DNA from: Cytidiella melzeri
Taxonomy: Eukaryota > Basidiomycota > Agaricomycetes > Polyporales > Irpicaceae
Direction of reading: 5' to 3'
DNA: 64,000 nt
Assembly (NCBI GenBank): GCA_022592445.1
Contig: JABYQR010000123.1
Span: 1 to 64,000 of the forward strand
This document shows, one piece after another, positions 43,949 through 56,092 of this stretch. The translations under genes were made by a program, and so were the position numbers. The notes under the pieces were generated by a model. It had not been told where the DNA came from. It worked only from the letters and a program-made list of their open reading frames with translations, and made no database searches. Numbering within the stretch: position 1 is the stretch's first letter; each line of letters starts with the position of its first letter.

Positions 43949-46900
43949 TTGTTGTGGTGTCAATCTCGGCTTCAAAGTAGCAACGACAAGGCCAATGAAC
44001 GTACCACTGCCGCAGCTTCAGTGATCATTTCTTCTCTTCCAACTATCCATATGGAAGCTGTTGAGCCTGCACAGTCCACATCAGCGCAGCAAGCAAACTG
44101 CTTAGAGATGCTCAACATCAGTGAAGACAAAGTACCCACATATCAATACGGGACTTCTATCCCTCTAAATGCTGGCATCAAACAGGAGCCTGAGTCATTG
44201 TCAGATGTACAGCTGCGGGACGAGCTATGGGACTTTTGCACCTACGGACACTTAAACCTGCAGAGTTTTGCCTTTGTGAACAATGTGGAAGATCTTGAGA
44301 ATATGTGCACCATAAATGAAGATACCAATTTCCGGATTTTACTGCAAAAATGGCAGCAACGCTCTCACAGTTATGATGATACGGTGAAAGCACTCACAAA
44401 CATGATACCAATATCAGGGTTTTACAACACTGAGTCTGAGAGTGGCAATGACTGTGCGGAGAGCCTGAATCATCATGCTGCAGCAGATGACTGTGATGAT
44501 AGTGAATGGGCTCTATATGAAACAAAGACAGTAAGTTAATAGCAGAAATGCTCACCAAGAATGCTAACGTAACTTGTATAATATAGATGTTCATGGTAGC
44601 ATTTCTTGATAGCCTCCCTCTTTGCCTTTCAAACAATCATCTAAAAACAATATTATGGGTGATGCAACAATGTGGTACACCAAACGTACCATCATTTTCT
44701 GCTCTTCGAGCGGTTCAAGCAAGGCTAAAGTCAACAGTTGGCCCTACCAGCACGCAACATGTCTCAACGTTGGGTAATGAGTTTCATATGAATAGTGCTC
44801 CGAAGCTATTCAGTCTTGTGAGTGTGTTATGAATGCAAGAGGAGTAAATTTGACTCATAGAATGATAGGACTTTGCAAACACACTTGTCTGGCCACATAT
44901 TTGCCCCTACATTGAAATCTCACCTTTGCTGTCTCAATTCTATCAGGCAGAACATTTACAGAATGAAAACGTCAACTTACTGCAGTTAATGTGGGCAGAT
45001 TTTAACAGATCTCCTCATTGGCATTTCTATATCAAAGAACTTGCGCAGACAGACAATGGTACCTTTGTGATACCAATGAGATGGGTACGTCTCATTGGGA
45101 CTCACGGAAACGAGATAGACTGTGCAGATGTGCACGAAGTAGATTATGATGAAACAGTAAGAGCTGTGTTATTATCAATAAAAGAGATTACTCACTAACT
45201 GCATTATTTCAAGACTTGCAAGGCTGTCATTAGAGTCAATGATACACTTACTTGTCTTAAAGCCAGCCGACTGAAGAGCACGTACCTTGACCTTGTCAGT
45301 GAAGGCTATAGCTTTTTGTTTGAACATAAGTACAAGCTCTGGTAGAGTCTGGAATTTAACCTGCACTTACATCACACCTTTGTAGAGGATGCTCCTGAAT
45401 GGTGCGCAATTATGCCACACCCAACACAGACATTGGCTCAGGGAAGACCTACGTTCACAATCAGTATAATGTCCTGGAAGGATGACATGTCAGGGAACTG
45501 ATCAAAGCAATATAACGCACACACTACTAACTACCTTGCAAATCTGAACCTTCCTCATGCTTTTCTCCAGCAGGAATGTAACATCTGCTTTAGTGCAACT
45601 TCCCCTCACGCATCTGCACTTGAATTAGCAGATGGACTTTCACAAGACATTGAAGCTGGTCAATGGCATGAGGGCTACAACTGCGCTCTTCAAGAGGAAA
45701 TCCTTTTTTGTATCATCAACCAAATTGAGCCAGCAGACAACCCCCAACAGTCAGAACTGTGTTTGCATATCAGAATGCAAGGAAGCTGCTTCTGCCGGTG
45801 CTGTAAGGTTGGAGGGCCACTCGAGGACGTTACGAGCAAGGAAGGATATAGGAAGCTATTTTGGGTATGTTTCTATAATGTCTGCCAAATCCCCTAGTGA
45901 TAAGCAACTCACGTATGGACCATAGCCTACTATTCCTTGCACTGTACCAGAGACTGTTGCAGAGATTACGGCCCAGCTGGTGGCAGCATCTCACGGAGTT
46001 GCAAAGACTGTTGAGACTATGCAAACCAAATCAGGTATCAAAGATGCAATTGCGCAGCACTGGATCCACGAATTAATTGCAAAGAGCCGTCCCAATGCAC
46101 AAAGAACGGATGACCAATCTACTCACTTGGGATCCTTGTTTGAAGGATTGACCACTGATAGGACCTGCGCGCCAAGCTGTTCGAAGTGAGATTGAAGAAT
46201 GAGATAGAGCAGGAGCTGTTGTGATGGCTTACAGAGCAGCCTACACATTGTTATCAGAATATTCCTGTGAAATCAGGTGAGTATACACTCCATCTTGATT
46301 TTTGTTGAAGACCCCAAGGCACTAGCATCATGCTGTCAGAGAAACAAAGTCAGATTCGTGCCAGTGACCATTTCAATATCTTACTCACCCTTGACGGTAT
46401 GTAACCAAGTTTGTTACTTGCTGCAAACGTGCAGCTCATCTTGTAACACCCCAATATCAGGCCTCAATGTCCATCAAGATACACTCATTGAGATTCTTCA
46501 TACTTGGGGTCTTGGTCAAGGAAAGTACGCTTGGCATAAGAGCACCACAATGTGGAATAATCAACAACTCACCTGCTTGGCAATTTGGCTTCAGTCTTCC
46601 TCGGTTGATGGTTTGTCCACGTCCATGTTCTCAATCCGTGGACCCTACTTCGTCAAGTATTGGAATGCTTTGGTTGGAAAGCATTTCAAAGCTATTCAAC
46701 AGGTTATGGTATTTCACCTTTATACTGAGCTCAGGAATCTGCTCTTACTTGCACTGTGGCGGGCAACTGGTGAAGTCGGAGCATTGCTGCACTACTCAAG
46801 AATTGACAACTTGGAGTCTTACCTTGTATGTCATTTTATCTGTTGTGTTTGCATATTGTATTCACAAGGCCACGTGTCAAGGCAGATCTTGAAATCCTCA

Positions 46901-48267
46901 TTGACAACGTGCTAGATATTTGGGCAGAGCTCGATCCGCTGCGCATTATTGAAAAGGGTAAGTTTCACGTGGTCACCCATCTTATCCAAGATATCCGCAA
47001 CGCAGGCCCTGTGGTCATTTACTTGACCGAGATCTTTGAGTGCTGGAACACAATCTTTTGGACATGCAGCATTCTCTCAAACCATCAATCTCCTAGCCAC
47101 AATATTGCAGAGTCCTTCGGAAAATTGGAGTGTTTTAAACACCTGATCAGTGGCGGCTGGTGGAGAACAAATGCAGGGAAGTACGTACAAGCTGGCGAGG
47201 GAGTACAAAATATGTTTCTTACATATCCAGACATTCAACAATGTCTTGTGTGGGTGGATCAGCAAGTACTTATTCCTGGTAAGCAACTCATTAGTTTGAT
47301 GTGTTCTGTGTTCATAATGTAGTCCTGAATAATTTTAAAAGGGTTAGTAAAGCAGAAGAGCTGCAAGAAACGTACGAGCACACGTTGGTCTTCAATTCAT
47401 CAAGCCAAGCACCTGAAGATAGGTATGCTGGATCCAGGGAACTTGAGCAGCACCTCAGAAAACAAATGGGAGTACTGTTCTCACGTTATATCACAAGCAC
47501 ACAACATTTGCCGTGAAGGTTCGTGGATTTTCTACAATTTGGAATCAAACAATGATCAGGTGCGACACAGAGCATAACATTCTGCTCAAGTCCAGATTCC
47601 TTACCACTCTATAAAGACTCACACTTTGCACGTCAGACGCATCCGTTGCGTGCTCATCTCAAAGTCATCAACTACACTCACATTTATATTAATCAACCAG
47701 TTCAATATTCGAGAGCAGTTGGATGAACGTACATGCATGCCAGTTCTTGTTCGTGAGTCTGCTCAGATGTGCCATTTTGTGAAACCCGCGGTATGTACAG
47801 ATGTGTTTCAAAGACTCGGAATTATTCTTATTCCGTTTCTGCTGTTTTCTATTATAGCATGTCAAATTCATATTCAATGCCCAACACAATTGCCTTCTTG
47901 CGGAGTGCAACATCAAGACTCAGGCTTTGTTCAGCAGGAGCACCAGGATACAACACTCTCTTGTAAAGTTGTGATGCATGAGGCCCGGGACTGCTATCTC
48001 CTCAACCTGCACAGACTCCATAACACCTCCCTCATCCGCCAAGCACTACCGCAACACCTGACAAAGCCAGTGCCCTACTTTCAAGATAGAGCAAACAAGC
48101 ATTGCAAATTTGCAGCAGCAGCACGCCAACTGCTGATGACCAAGCGTTCAGATGCAGCAGCAAAGGCAAAGGCGACTTGCGCACAAAACTTGAAGGCAGC
48201 CCCAAACAAATTGCAGCCTCAGGCAGCCGGAGTATTGGACACAACTTCACCTCTTGATAATCCATAG
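43949..48267 (+). pseudogene. large transposase-like gene of an Agaricomycete-specific family, lightly decayed
   Basis: Multi-exon. Clear exon joins: ...YETKT with MFMVAFLDSLPLCLSN across 44530-44586, and APKLFSL with DFANTLVWPHICPY across 44822-44873. Recognisable blocks in order: LKTILWVMQQCGTPNVPSFS (44640), HWHFYIKELAQTDNGTFVIP (45015), CNICFSATSPHASALELADG (45580), SELCLHIRMQGSCFCRCCKV (45755), LNVHQDTLIEILHTWGLGQG (46465), YWNALVGKHFKAIQQVMVFH (46655), SHNIAESFGKLECFKHLISG (47095), FIFNAQHNCLLAECNIKTQA (47870), and RDCYLLNLHRLHNTSLIRQA (47985), ending TTSPLDNP. I recall this block order from many mushroom hypothetical proteins treated as transposon-derived, but no catalytic triad could be assigned. 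Stops occur (for example near 45345). It is probably a mobile-element gene; the mechanism is unknown. Confidence 0.5.
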
Positions 48268-49967
48268 CTCTGTACGCTAGATATGCACCCACTTTCCTAC
48301 TTGATTGCTTACATTCTCCGCAGATTCTAGCACTGGTATCTCTTTGATCTGTATCATATCACAGAAATGTAACTACGTAGCTAGCAAGAATCCATGTCAT
48401 TAGGAAATCAAATGTGAGACTGGGAGTGCTAGCCAACTTACACCAACTCTCAGGTCTCCGAGTCGACACAATGGACTTCGGCAAATGTAATAAGTACAGC
48501 AAAAATCATGTGACAGCACCCAGCTAATCTTGCAATGGTCAATTGCAGTTACTCATTATCAACTCAGATAATGCGCACAAGGTGGACCTCGAGCTTCTAC
48601 ACCCCCAAATTTTCATATGAATTGTCACCAATAATCTCACATTTCTGACATGCTGCGCAGGAGTTTCAAGATCATCTACGAGCCAGTCGACGGACAGCCA
48701 AAAGTCATTGATAGCTGCTGACTCCCATACTCCCGGCGCCTCCCGCTCACTCCTGAAAATCACCAACTCAAAAGCTGGCGGTGTACAAGTAACTCCTTAC
48801 AACCCGCCTATTGTAATGAGCAGGTCGAGTGCACACGAGATTGAGCAATGAGATGATAGATTTTAAAACTGAGACTATACATGAGTTTTTATATCTTTTA
48901 CCAAAAGCGGAAAATACAATTAAAGTAGTATCTATGAACTCGAGTGTGAAGTCATTATGAGTGGGTCTGCAGAACAAAGTGGGGACAGAATAGTAAAATT
49001 AAACATATGTGCGGTAGAACAAGTCGAGACCGAGGCGGAACGTACAAGTACAAACAGAAATGGAAACGGATGCGGGCGGCGTCAGGCAGGAGACGCAGCC
49101 AATCACGGATGAGCGCATTGGCGCATCACTTGGTGGACCCTAGAATAACAACACCGCCCATGCTTATGGAAGTGGCTATATTATCTCAGTCTTATTGGAG
49201 TATATATGCTGTTCCAGGCACTGTGCTAACCTGTGCCAGGGTTACACTCCTCCCCGTTATAGCCACTTTAGAGTGTAACCCTAGCACAGGTTAGTGCAGT
49301 GCTCGGAACAGCATATATACTCTGATAAGACTGAGATTATAACATATCGGTTAAACTGCCTTTTGGTGTAACGGTTATGACACCGGAGTTCAGACCACTT
49401 ACAGTGAACTGTGATTGATGGGTGACAGGGTAGCATTTGTGTGCATTCTGTAAATTGCGGAGTGTATTCATGTACATCGTCTAGTAGTATGAATAGATAT
49501 GCCTAATTTTTTGTGAGGCAGTTGGATGAGTGGAAGTACCCTCCCGAGCAAATAGTTCACTTCCTGTCCCCAGTTCACTTCTGGGTCATTGATAATAGCG
49601 TGGTATTGGGAATAATCACTGTACAGCACAAACGAAATGTTGGCGGACTTTTGTCAGCTTCGTTTGAGTTACACCAGTAATTCGCTGTCGTGTTATGTGC
49701 AATCAACAGCGAAGTGGTCTTGGTGCACCTCTTTCATAGTGTAGGGAGGGAGATATTGTGAACTGACTATCAATGGTATGAACAATCCAAACCCCTGAGA
49801 GAAATAACATAGTTTTACTGGAGTGGTGCTTGTGTGGATTGTTGTGAGGACAGCGCGATGCAGACTGAGGCATGTTTTAGGACCTTCCGCGCATTCCGAG
49901 CTACTGGGAGCGATAATGTAGCAATTATATTGTCTAATGACCTCGGAGAAACACTGTGCAGGATCAA
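48268..49967. other. gene-free stretch with a foldback repeat
   Basis: No coding gene. It holds the 163-bp foldback at 49179-49341 and, at 49353-49372, a short tRNA-box-A-like string that I do not accept as a tRNA gene. The right end of the transposase-like unit should lie here but no terminal repeat could be matched to its left side. Confidence 0.4.
49179..49341. repeat. foldback with about 70-bp inverted arms
   Basis: The left arm 49179-49249 (core AGTATATATGCTGTTCC, CTAACCTGTGC, AGGGTTACACTC) is nearly complementary to the right arm 49271-49341, with about seven mismatches and a 21-bp spacer. A further short word AGTGGCTATA at 49171 recurs inverted at the spacer (TATAGCCACT, 49259-49268). 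This indicates a miniature inverted element or a palindromic duplication. Confidence 0.85.
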
Positions 49968-50556
49968 TCACTGAGCTACAGGACTTGCTATTAGAGCTAC
50001 ACAACTATAATTGGTGCATAACGAAGCTTACCATCAGGGGTCTTTTGAATATAATCGATAGCTACACGACAAAAGCAATGAGCTGGAGGGATATACACCT
50101 ACAGAAAGTGAGTAAATACCTTGCTGTACAGTCTTGATATCGTCGGCTTCAGCGTCTGGGATTTCAATAGAGAACTCCTGAGAACAAAGTAGTCAACTAC
50201 ATGCATGCTGTGAGCGAACGCAGCGAATACCTCTTCTACGGCCATGACGACCTCAACGGCGTCAAGACTGTCCAACCCGAGGTCTTCTGCAAAGGCAGCG
50301 GTTGGTGATAGCTACAGGGCTCACGCTGTGAGAACACATACAAAGCTAGACTGCATCAATATCTGACCTTGGTCTGGTCGACCTTCTCAAATCCTTTAAG
50401 CACATCCAACACACGCGACGTAACTTGCTCCTGGGAGAGACCAGCCGCAGCTGAGTACGACGCGTTTTGCCAGACGCGACCTCTTGACGAGGGTAATGCT
50501 GCAATAGCTATTCTGGGTCGTGCTACGCTGCGAACGGCCAAACGAAGGAAGGACAT
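49968..50556 (-). CDS. mitochondrial acyl carrier protein
   Basis: Five exons: 50556-50368, 50311-50231, 50177-50120, 50061-50032, 49975-49968 (121 residues). The N-terminus MSFLRLAVRSVARPRIAIAA is an amphipathic, Arg-rich mitochondrial presequence. The carrier domain follows: LSQEQVTSRVLDVLKGFEKV, LSPTAAFAEDLGLDSLDAVE with the phosphopantetheine Ser in DSL, VVMAVEEEFSIEIPDAEADD, IKTVQQAIDYIQKTPDAQ. It carries growing acyl chains in mitochondrial type II fatty acid synthesis (lipoate supply) and is a subunit of respiratory complex I and of the Fe-S assembly complex in many eukaryotes. The last coding exon is only 8 nt. Without that last splice the protein would end KLRYAPIIVV. The family end (PDAQ/PDAH type) supports the spliced form. 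Confidence 0.9.
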
Positions 50557-51508
50557 GGTGACTAGCAAGACGAGTGACGATGAGCTTGAGCTGGCCAAGA
50601 CGCGTGCGGGTGAGTCGGAGGAAACGGCGAATTTGACTCTCCGACTCGGTAGCTGCCGGCCGTGGTAGCCGAACAGCAATCGTCATATTCGTCCTTGAGA
50701 CTCGAGAGTCTTCACGCAAGTGATTGACCAGTGGTACTCTCTTTACCCCAAGAGCTACGAGACTTCATTCCTGCACGTGTTCCTCCTTAGTCTCTTGGAA
50801 AGTCACAGAGGCCGAAGCTCAGAGTCGAGATCTCGTACACTGGAATGGTATTCAATTGGACGAAGCCTTGCGTTCTGTAATACTCAAACACCAGACGATC
50901 GGGAGCGGTCTGTATGCTTGGGGACAGAAGAGACCTCCTCACTGTAGTCTATTACTATTCAGCATCACTAGGACACGCTTGCTCTAACATGATTCAGCCC
51001 GTTAGATACCCTTTCTCAAGCCCTTGCTTCAGTAGTCATTGACAAGGCGCATCCACATAGACTTGTCAAGTAGTGTGTTCTGAAGCACTCTTAGTCTCCG
51101 GTTGGTGCCTCAGAATCTCTATTGATCTCCTGAGTCATATTGTCAATTGTGAAAGAACATGTCTGAGTACCTCAATCATCTGGCTCGGTGGATAATGAAC
51201 GAAATAACACACTACGCGTAATCATATCGGGCGTTTGATGCGCAAGCGTTTACCACTGCGCGGGTTCTGCCGATAGAACTATACAACACATGTCACGCAT
51301 CACAGTGGCTGGTGTCACTGAAGCGGGGTAACACCTGTGGTGCGCCGCCAACCAATACCGACCGCAAGATCCTCAAGGTAAGATACGACGCTGAGCTGTT
51401 CCACGACGTTCGTATATTGATTTCACCATCCACTACCTCTAGGTATGCATGTTTTCCGCGTTCGAACAACTTGTTCTAACGTTGCAAATTGTGTTCTGCA
51501 GACTCCCC
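50557..51508. other. divergent promoter region between the acyl carrier and uL13 genes
   Basis: Two start codons point away from each other over about 950 bp. Short frames on both strands show no domain. A pyrimidine-rich CTGCAG acceptor-like string sits right before the uL13 Met, so a leader intron is possible. Confidence 0.45.
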
Positions 51509-52277
51509 ATGGCCACCTTCTCCTCAAGCCCCATCGTCATTGATGGCAAGGGCCATCTTCTTGGCCGGCTGGCCTCCATTATCTCCAAGCAGATTCTGAA
51601 CGGCCAGAAGATTGTCGTTGTGCGGTGCGAGGAGATCAATATTTCTGGCAGCTTCTTCCGCAACAAGGTACGTGACAGCAATCCGTGCAACTCATACAAT
51701 GTAGATTTACACTCTTGTTTTCAGCTGCGCTACCATAACTTCCTTCATAAACGTCATATTGTCAACCCCAAAAAGTCCGGTCCCTTTCACCACCGCGCAC
51801 CATCCAAGATTCTCTACCGGGCCATTCGCGGAATGGTCCCCCACAAGACAGCTCGCGGCGCTGCCGCTTTGGAGCGTCTTAAGCTCTTCGAGGGCGTCCC
51901 CCCACCGTACGACAAGAAGAAGAGGATGGTTGTTCCTGAGGCTTTGCGGGTCCTCCGATTGAAGCCTGGTCGCAAGTACTGCACTGTAAAGGTATGCATG
52001 AACGCTTTGTCTGTTTGATTTCACTGAACATGGCATTTTCATTCATTAGCGTCTCTCTCACGAGGTTGGTTGGGGCTACAAGGATGTGGTTGACCGCCTC
52101 GAGGAGAAGAGGAAGATTAAGGCGCAGGCATTCCATGAGCGCAAGGTACGTCGAACGCTGCCACCCATACCCTCGAAAGCTCACGGATAGTCACAGATCA
52201 CAGCCCTCAAGTTGCGCCAAAAGGCTCTGGCCGACAACTCGGCAGCATCGGAGACTCTTGCGCAGTTTGGCTACTAG
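51509..52277 (+). CDS. RPL16: 60S ribosomal protein uL13 (L13a/L16)
   Basis: Four exons: 51509-51667, 51725-51991, 52050-52145, 52197-52277 (200 residues, the family's length). Motifs: [139 protein letters not shown] and a C-terminal helix ending LAQFGY. uL13 is a core component of the large subunit in the cytoplasm. All three introns are 51-58 bp with GTACGT/GTATGC donors. The start is the Met right after an acceptor-like CTGCAG; an upstream ATG at 51449 is in frame but would add a non-conserved 20 residues. Confidence 0.95.
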
Positions 52278-52787
52278 AGCAGAGGCGTTTTCATCTCTTC
52301 CCTTCTGCCGACTATGATTCACCGCCATGAGATCACCCCATGTACCCAACCTATGCCCTGCCATGCGGCCTATGGGCGTGATGCATGAATACGATTTTTT
52401 GCTGAGCTGCATTCAGTGTATCGAATTTCTTACTTGTACAACAGCCTAATTCGAGCGCTACTTGACACTCATTTGACTCGCTGTCTGACTGTTGTGCGCA
52501 TGCGCACAGTGCACACCGCCTACTGTACGGATATTTTGTGGACCAGTGATTGTTTGCTCCTGTACGCGCAATGACTCGCCTACTGAGTCGGCCTCGGCCG
52601 AGTTGCCACGCGAGCATATATTGACGCGTAAGGAGCCGAGACCTTGAAATATCTCTTCTCTCTCGCGTCTCACCCATTTCCGTCTTTCACCAAACTACCT
52701 CCTCAAGCCACTCACCCGACACATCCTCCTCGTCCTCCTCTTCCTCCCCCTTTTTGACTCCTCCTCCCGCCCTACTACCATCTCATT
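52278..52787. other. intergenic, KH-gene promoter
   Basis: The last 110 bp before the KH gene are strongly C/T-rich (CCTCCTCGTCCTCCTC type), as in many highly expressed fungal genes. No gene seen. Confidence 0.45.
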
Positions 52788-53891
52788 ATGTCCGTCGAGC
52801 TCGCGGAGAAACAGGATTCTGGTGAGACCAAGACGTCAGCGATCTAGATTCATATTGTATTCACATGTAGTATCAAAAATTGCCAGGTTCTGCTCCTCGT
52901 TCTCGTTCCCCTTCGCCTGAAGGAAACGACATTCTCACTCTTCGCTCGCTCGTCAGCAGTAAAGATGCTGGCGTCATCATCGGAAAAGCCGGCAAAAACG
53001 TTGCTGACCTCCGAGACCAGACTGGCGTGAAGGCAGGGGTCAGCAAAGTTATCCCAGGCGTGCACGAGCGAGTGCTCACCGTGAGCGGATCGGTCGAGAG
53101 TGTCGCAAAGGTATGCCGATCATTTTCACGCCTCTGATGTTCGTCCTGATGTGCTTCTGTAGGCATATGCTATGATAGTCGAACAGCTCATCTCCGCCAA
53201 CCCCACTTCCCCTGTTGTAGCCAACCCATCTTCCTCACCTCCTTCAGCGATTCGGCTCCTTATATCACACAACCTGATGGGAAGCGTGATTGGTAAGAAC
53301 GGCCTCAAGATTAAGGCTATTCAAGACTCCTCCGGCGCTCGCATGGTTGCCTCCAAAGACATGCTACCACAGTCGACCGAACGCATCGTTGAGGTGCAAG
53401 GTACCTCAGAGGCCATTGGGCGAGCTATTGAGGAGATCGGGCGCGCCTTGCTGGAGGACTGGGAGCGTGGACAGGGCACGGTCTTTTTCCACCCTGGCAC
53501 GGGCGATGAGAGGGCCGGGAGGCGCAATGGTCCGCCCATGGGACGGCGCCCGAACGGCGATGGGCCGCGCGGACGAGCGTCCCCCTCGCCGAGTTCTCCA
53601 TCGTCGCAGCCGAGCAACTTGCGCACGCAAAACATTTCCATCCCCTCAGATATGGTTGGCTGCATCATCGGGCGCAATGGCACGAAGATCACTGAGATCC
53701 GCCGTCTTTCCGGCTCTAAAATCTCTATCGCGAAGGAACCTCATGACGAGACGGGCGAACGTATGTTCACTATTATTGGAACGCCAGAGGCAAACGAAAA
53801 AGCACTTTTCCTCCTTTACAATCAGTTAGAAAGCGAAAAGGAGAGGAGGGTGGGCAGAGAACAATTGCAGCAAGAGGAGCTGCAAGACTAA
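52788..53891 (+). CDS. three-KH-domain RNA-binding protein (PCBP/hnRNP K type)
   Basis: Three exons: 52788-52821, 52887-53110, 53163-53891 (328 residues). Three KH domains, each with its GxxG loop: ILTLRSLVSSKDAGVIIGKAG (residues about 25-85), IRLLISHNLMGSVIGKNG (about 110-175) and ISIPSDMVGCIIGRNG (about 240-300). Between KH2 and KH3 lies a Gly/Arg/Pro/Ser-rich linker (RRNGPPMGRRPNGDGPRGRA). KH proteins of this layout (yeast Pbp2/Hek2, fission yeast Rnc1, human PCBP) bind C- or U-rich single-stranded RNA and control mRNA stability, localisation or translation. No targeting signal is seen. The second exon boundary is chosen at CCAG 52883-52886, because the nearer CACATGTAG acceptor gives a wrong frame. 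Confidence 0.9.
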
Positions 53892-54630
53892 ACCATTGTG
53901 ACCGCGCGTTCGATGCCGCAGTGCATCGTGCGCTACGTGCGAAACACGATGCGTTAAACCGCATACAGCCCATCCATCATCCGTCGAAAATGCTTACCTT
54001 GCCCGAAATTCGCTCGCAACAAGCAGCGAACTCTCCCTGTCAATTCCTCCTATCGATGTCGCCCCTTCCGTTGTGCCGCTCCTCCTGTCCGTTGCAGATA
54101 CGATCACCCCTGCCTCACCTGTCCTATATCTCTTGCCCCTTTCTTGACGTCTCGCTCCATCGCCATTGTCGGATATAGTCTGCGGTCGCCAAAACCCTGC
54201 AGTTTTGAACCGCGTAGAACTCACGATCCTTGCTGTTGCATGCGTCATAAATTATCATCGTGGTGCTAGCGCATCGCTAAGGACAGTGAAAAGTAAAGTC
54301 TAGCCTAATGCATTCTGTTGCTTCGTATCTACATGTATCAGCAATGCAAACGCAAATCGAATTGCTTTCGTCTCAGCCTTGTACAACAGTATCTCCTCTC
54401 GTTACTATCCGCAGTTCGATGTCGTAAATAAGAAAACAGACCGGTCATTGGAGTGACTATGAGCGCTTTTTTCCGAAATTGCTGGCAGCAGTTGTCTGTA
54501 CTACTTAACTCTAACAAAACCACACTGACAGAGTGGCACAGACGATATATTACGCTACAACAAATCTACATCGAAGGTAAGTCATCTCGTTAGTCTATGC
54601 GCCAAGTCTCAAAAGTAATTTCAAGCAGGC
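53892..54630. other. intergenic, nothing recognised
   Basis: Tail-to-head spacing between two plus-strand genes. It probably includes the 3' UTR of the KH gene and a leader of the NUFIP1-like gene: GTAAGTCATCTCG near 54580 and TTTCAAGCAG near 54622-54631 look like the ends of a short 5' UTR intron. Confidence 0.4.
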
Positions 54631-56002
54631 ATGCAACCATGGCATGGGGCACCAGCCCATCCATCCCTACCCATCGCACCTCACCTGCGTCAACAAACAT
54701 CTCACGGAGTATATCAAGCTCAGTATCCTCCACGGTACTCTCAGCAGGCTGCTCAGCCACAGCTGCCATATGGCGTTTCTCCGCATTACGCGCAGGCATA
54801 CATGCAGTACTCTGGAGTATCGCAAAATATGCCCACCTACGAGCCTCAGGCTAGCACGTCACACCTCAGGTTGCCCGTGCCCTCAGCGTCGTCTCGGTGG
54901 TACCAGCCTGGCAGTGTCTGGTGCAGGAAACAAGGCTGCTCGTTCACAGGCTCACAAAAGACAGTCGAGACGCACATGATGGACAGGCATCTCATTTACC
55001 CTCCGGGATGGGAAAGTAGGAAGCGCAAGGATGACTGGGACGCAGATCCTAGTCTGAAAGGGTGTGTACCTTGTCTTTATCTTACATCCATTGTCTCATC
55101 CATCTCGATCTCAGGAAACCGATCCCTATACAAGGGACGACTGTCAGACTGGATACAGCTGAGGACATCGAAAAGTGGATAGCGGAGAGGAAGAAACGCT
55201 TCCCTACCGCTGCCCGCGTTGAGGAGAAACGTCAGAAGATGGCAGAAGCAGTCGCCCGCGGTCAACTTGCGTTTCCTGAACAGCGATTTCCTAACAAGAA
55301 GCGACGGCTAGACAGCGATAGTCAATACCCCACCCGTGGCAGAGGGCAAATGCGAGGGTCACATCGAGGAAGAGGTCGTGGTGGCATGCACAATCGTCGC
55401 AACACAGCACAAAATTCTCCGGCGACATTCGCCTCTGGCTCCAACCTGACTGTTGTTGCACGATCGACCAACACAGCGAAGTACCCTGTCGCTGTCGACG
55501 TGAATGCCTCCACTGAGGTCATTGACAGCTCTGCAAGTGAATCAGAATCAGACTCTCCCCCGGACGTTGCTTCGTCAAAAGAGCCAGTACAGCTGCAGGA
55601 GAGCGGCGAACAACAGGAAGAAGATGGCATGGACGTAGATGCCGACGACACTCCCTCTGGGAACAACTACTCAGCACTGAAAGCGATACGCAAACCACAA
55701 CTCAGGCGGCCCAGACGTCCTCCACAAAATCCCTTTGCTTTACGGCCTGCTCTTTTGCGCAACGTAAGCGACCTGTTTCACTAGAAGTCCGACTCGCGAC
55801 CTAACGTATCTGTTCACAGCTACTCCTGCCCGAGATTCGCATGACAGTGTCAAATCTATCCCAAGCCATCCGCTTTTTGGTAGATAACGACTTTCTGGAG
55901 AATGTCGAGCTTAAACCTGGACAAGCAGAACACAAGATGATACAAGTCATTGACAGCAGTGACGTGGATCTGGCACAACCAGTAGCTGGTACCACTGAGT
56001 GA
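54631..56002 (+). CDS. NUFIP1-like zinc finger protein
   Basis: Three exons: 54631-55061, 55115-55763, 55820-56002 (420 residues). The N-terminus is Gln/Pro/Tyr-rich and disordered. A C2H2-type finger (C98, C103, H115, H120; VWCRKQGCSFTGSQ, ETHMMDRH) is followed by the NUFIP1 core, LDTAEDIEKWIAERKKRFPT, then a basic Arg/Gly part (RGRGQMRGSHRGRGRGGMHN), an acidic/Ser stretch, and a C-terminal Leu-rich helix (LLLPEIRMTVSNLSQAIRFL). Family members (human NUFIP1, yeast Rsa1) act in the nucleus as assembly factors for box C/D snoRNPs with the R2TP chaperone; NUFIP1 was also proposed as a ribophagy receptor. That role is from family knowledge. The start Met directly follows an AG, so a 5' UTR intron may precede it. 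Confidence 0.8.
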
Positions 56003-56092
56003 TCTGATGTATGAATTTTTACGTTTCATCGTGCATATCGCTTGTAAATGTATTGAGTTGTGGCACAAACATTGAAGCTACTGCATCATAGT

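Noticed and set aside
49353..49400. tRNA-like string TTGGTGTAACGGTTATGACA followed by GAGTTCAGACC
   Set aside because: It resembles box A and a weak box B, but the spacing is only about 30 bp and no cloverleaf with acceptor stem could be formed. At most it is a tRNA-derived fragment.
50724..50987. Plus-strand frame containing WNGIQLDEALRSVILKHQ
   Set aside because: It is short, without a domain, and in the shared promoter region; no splice continuation was found.
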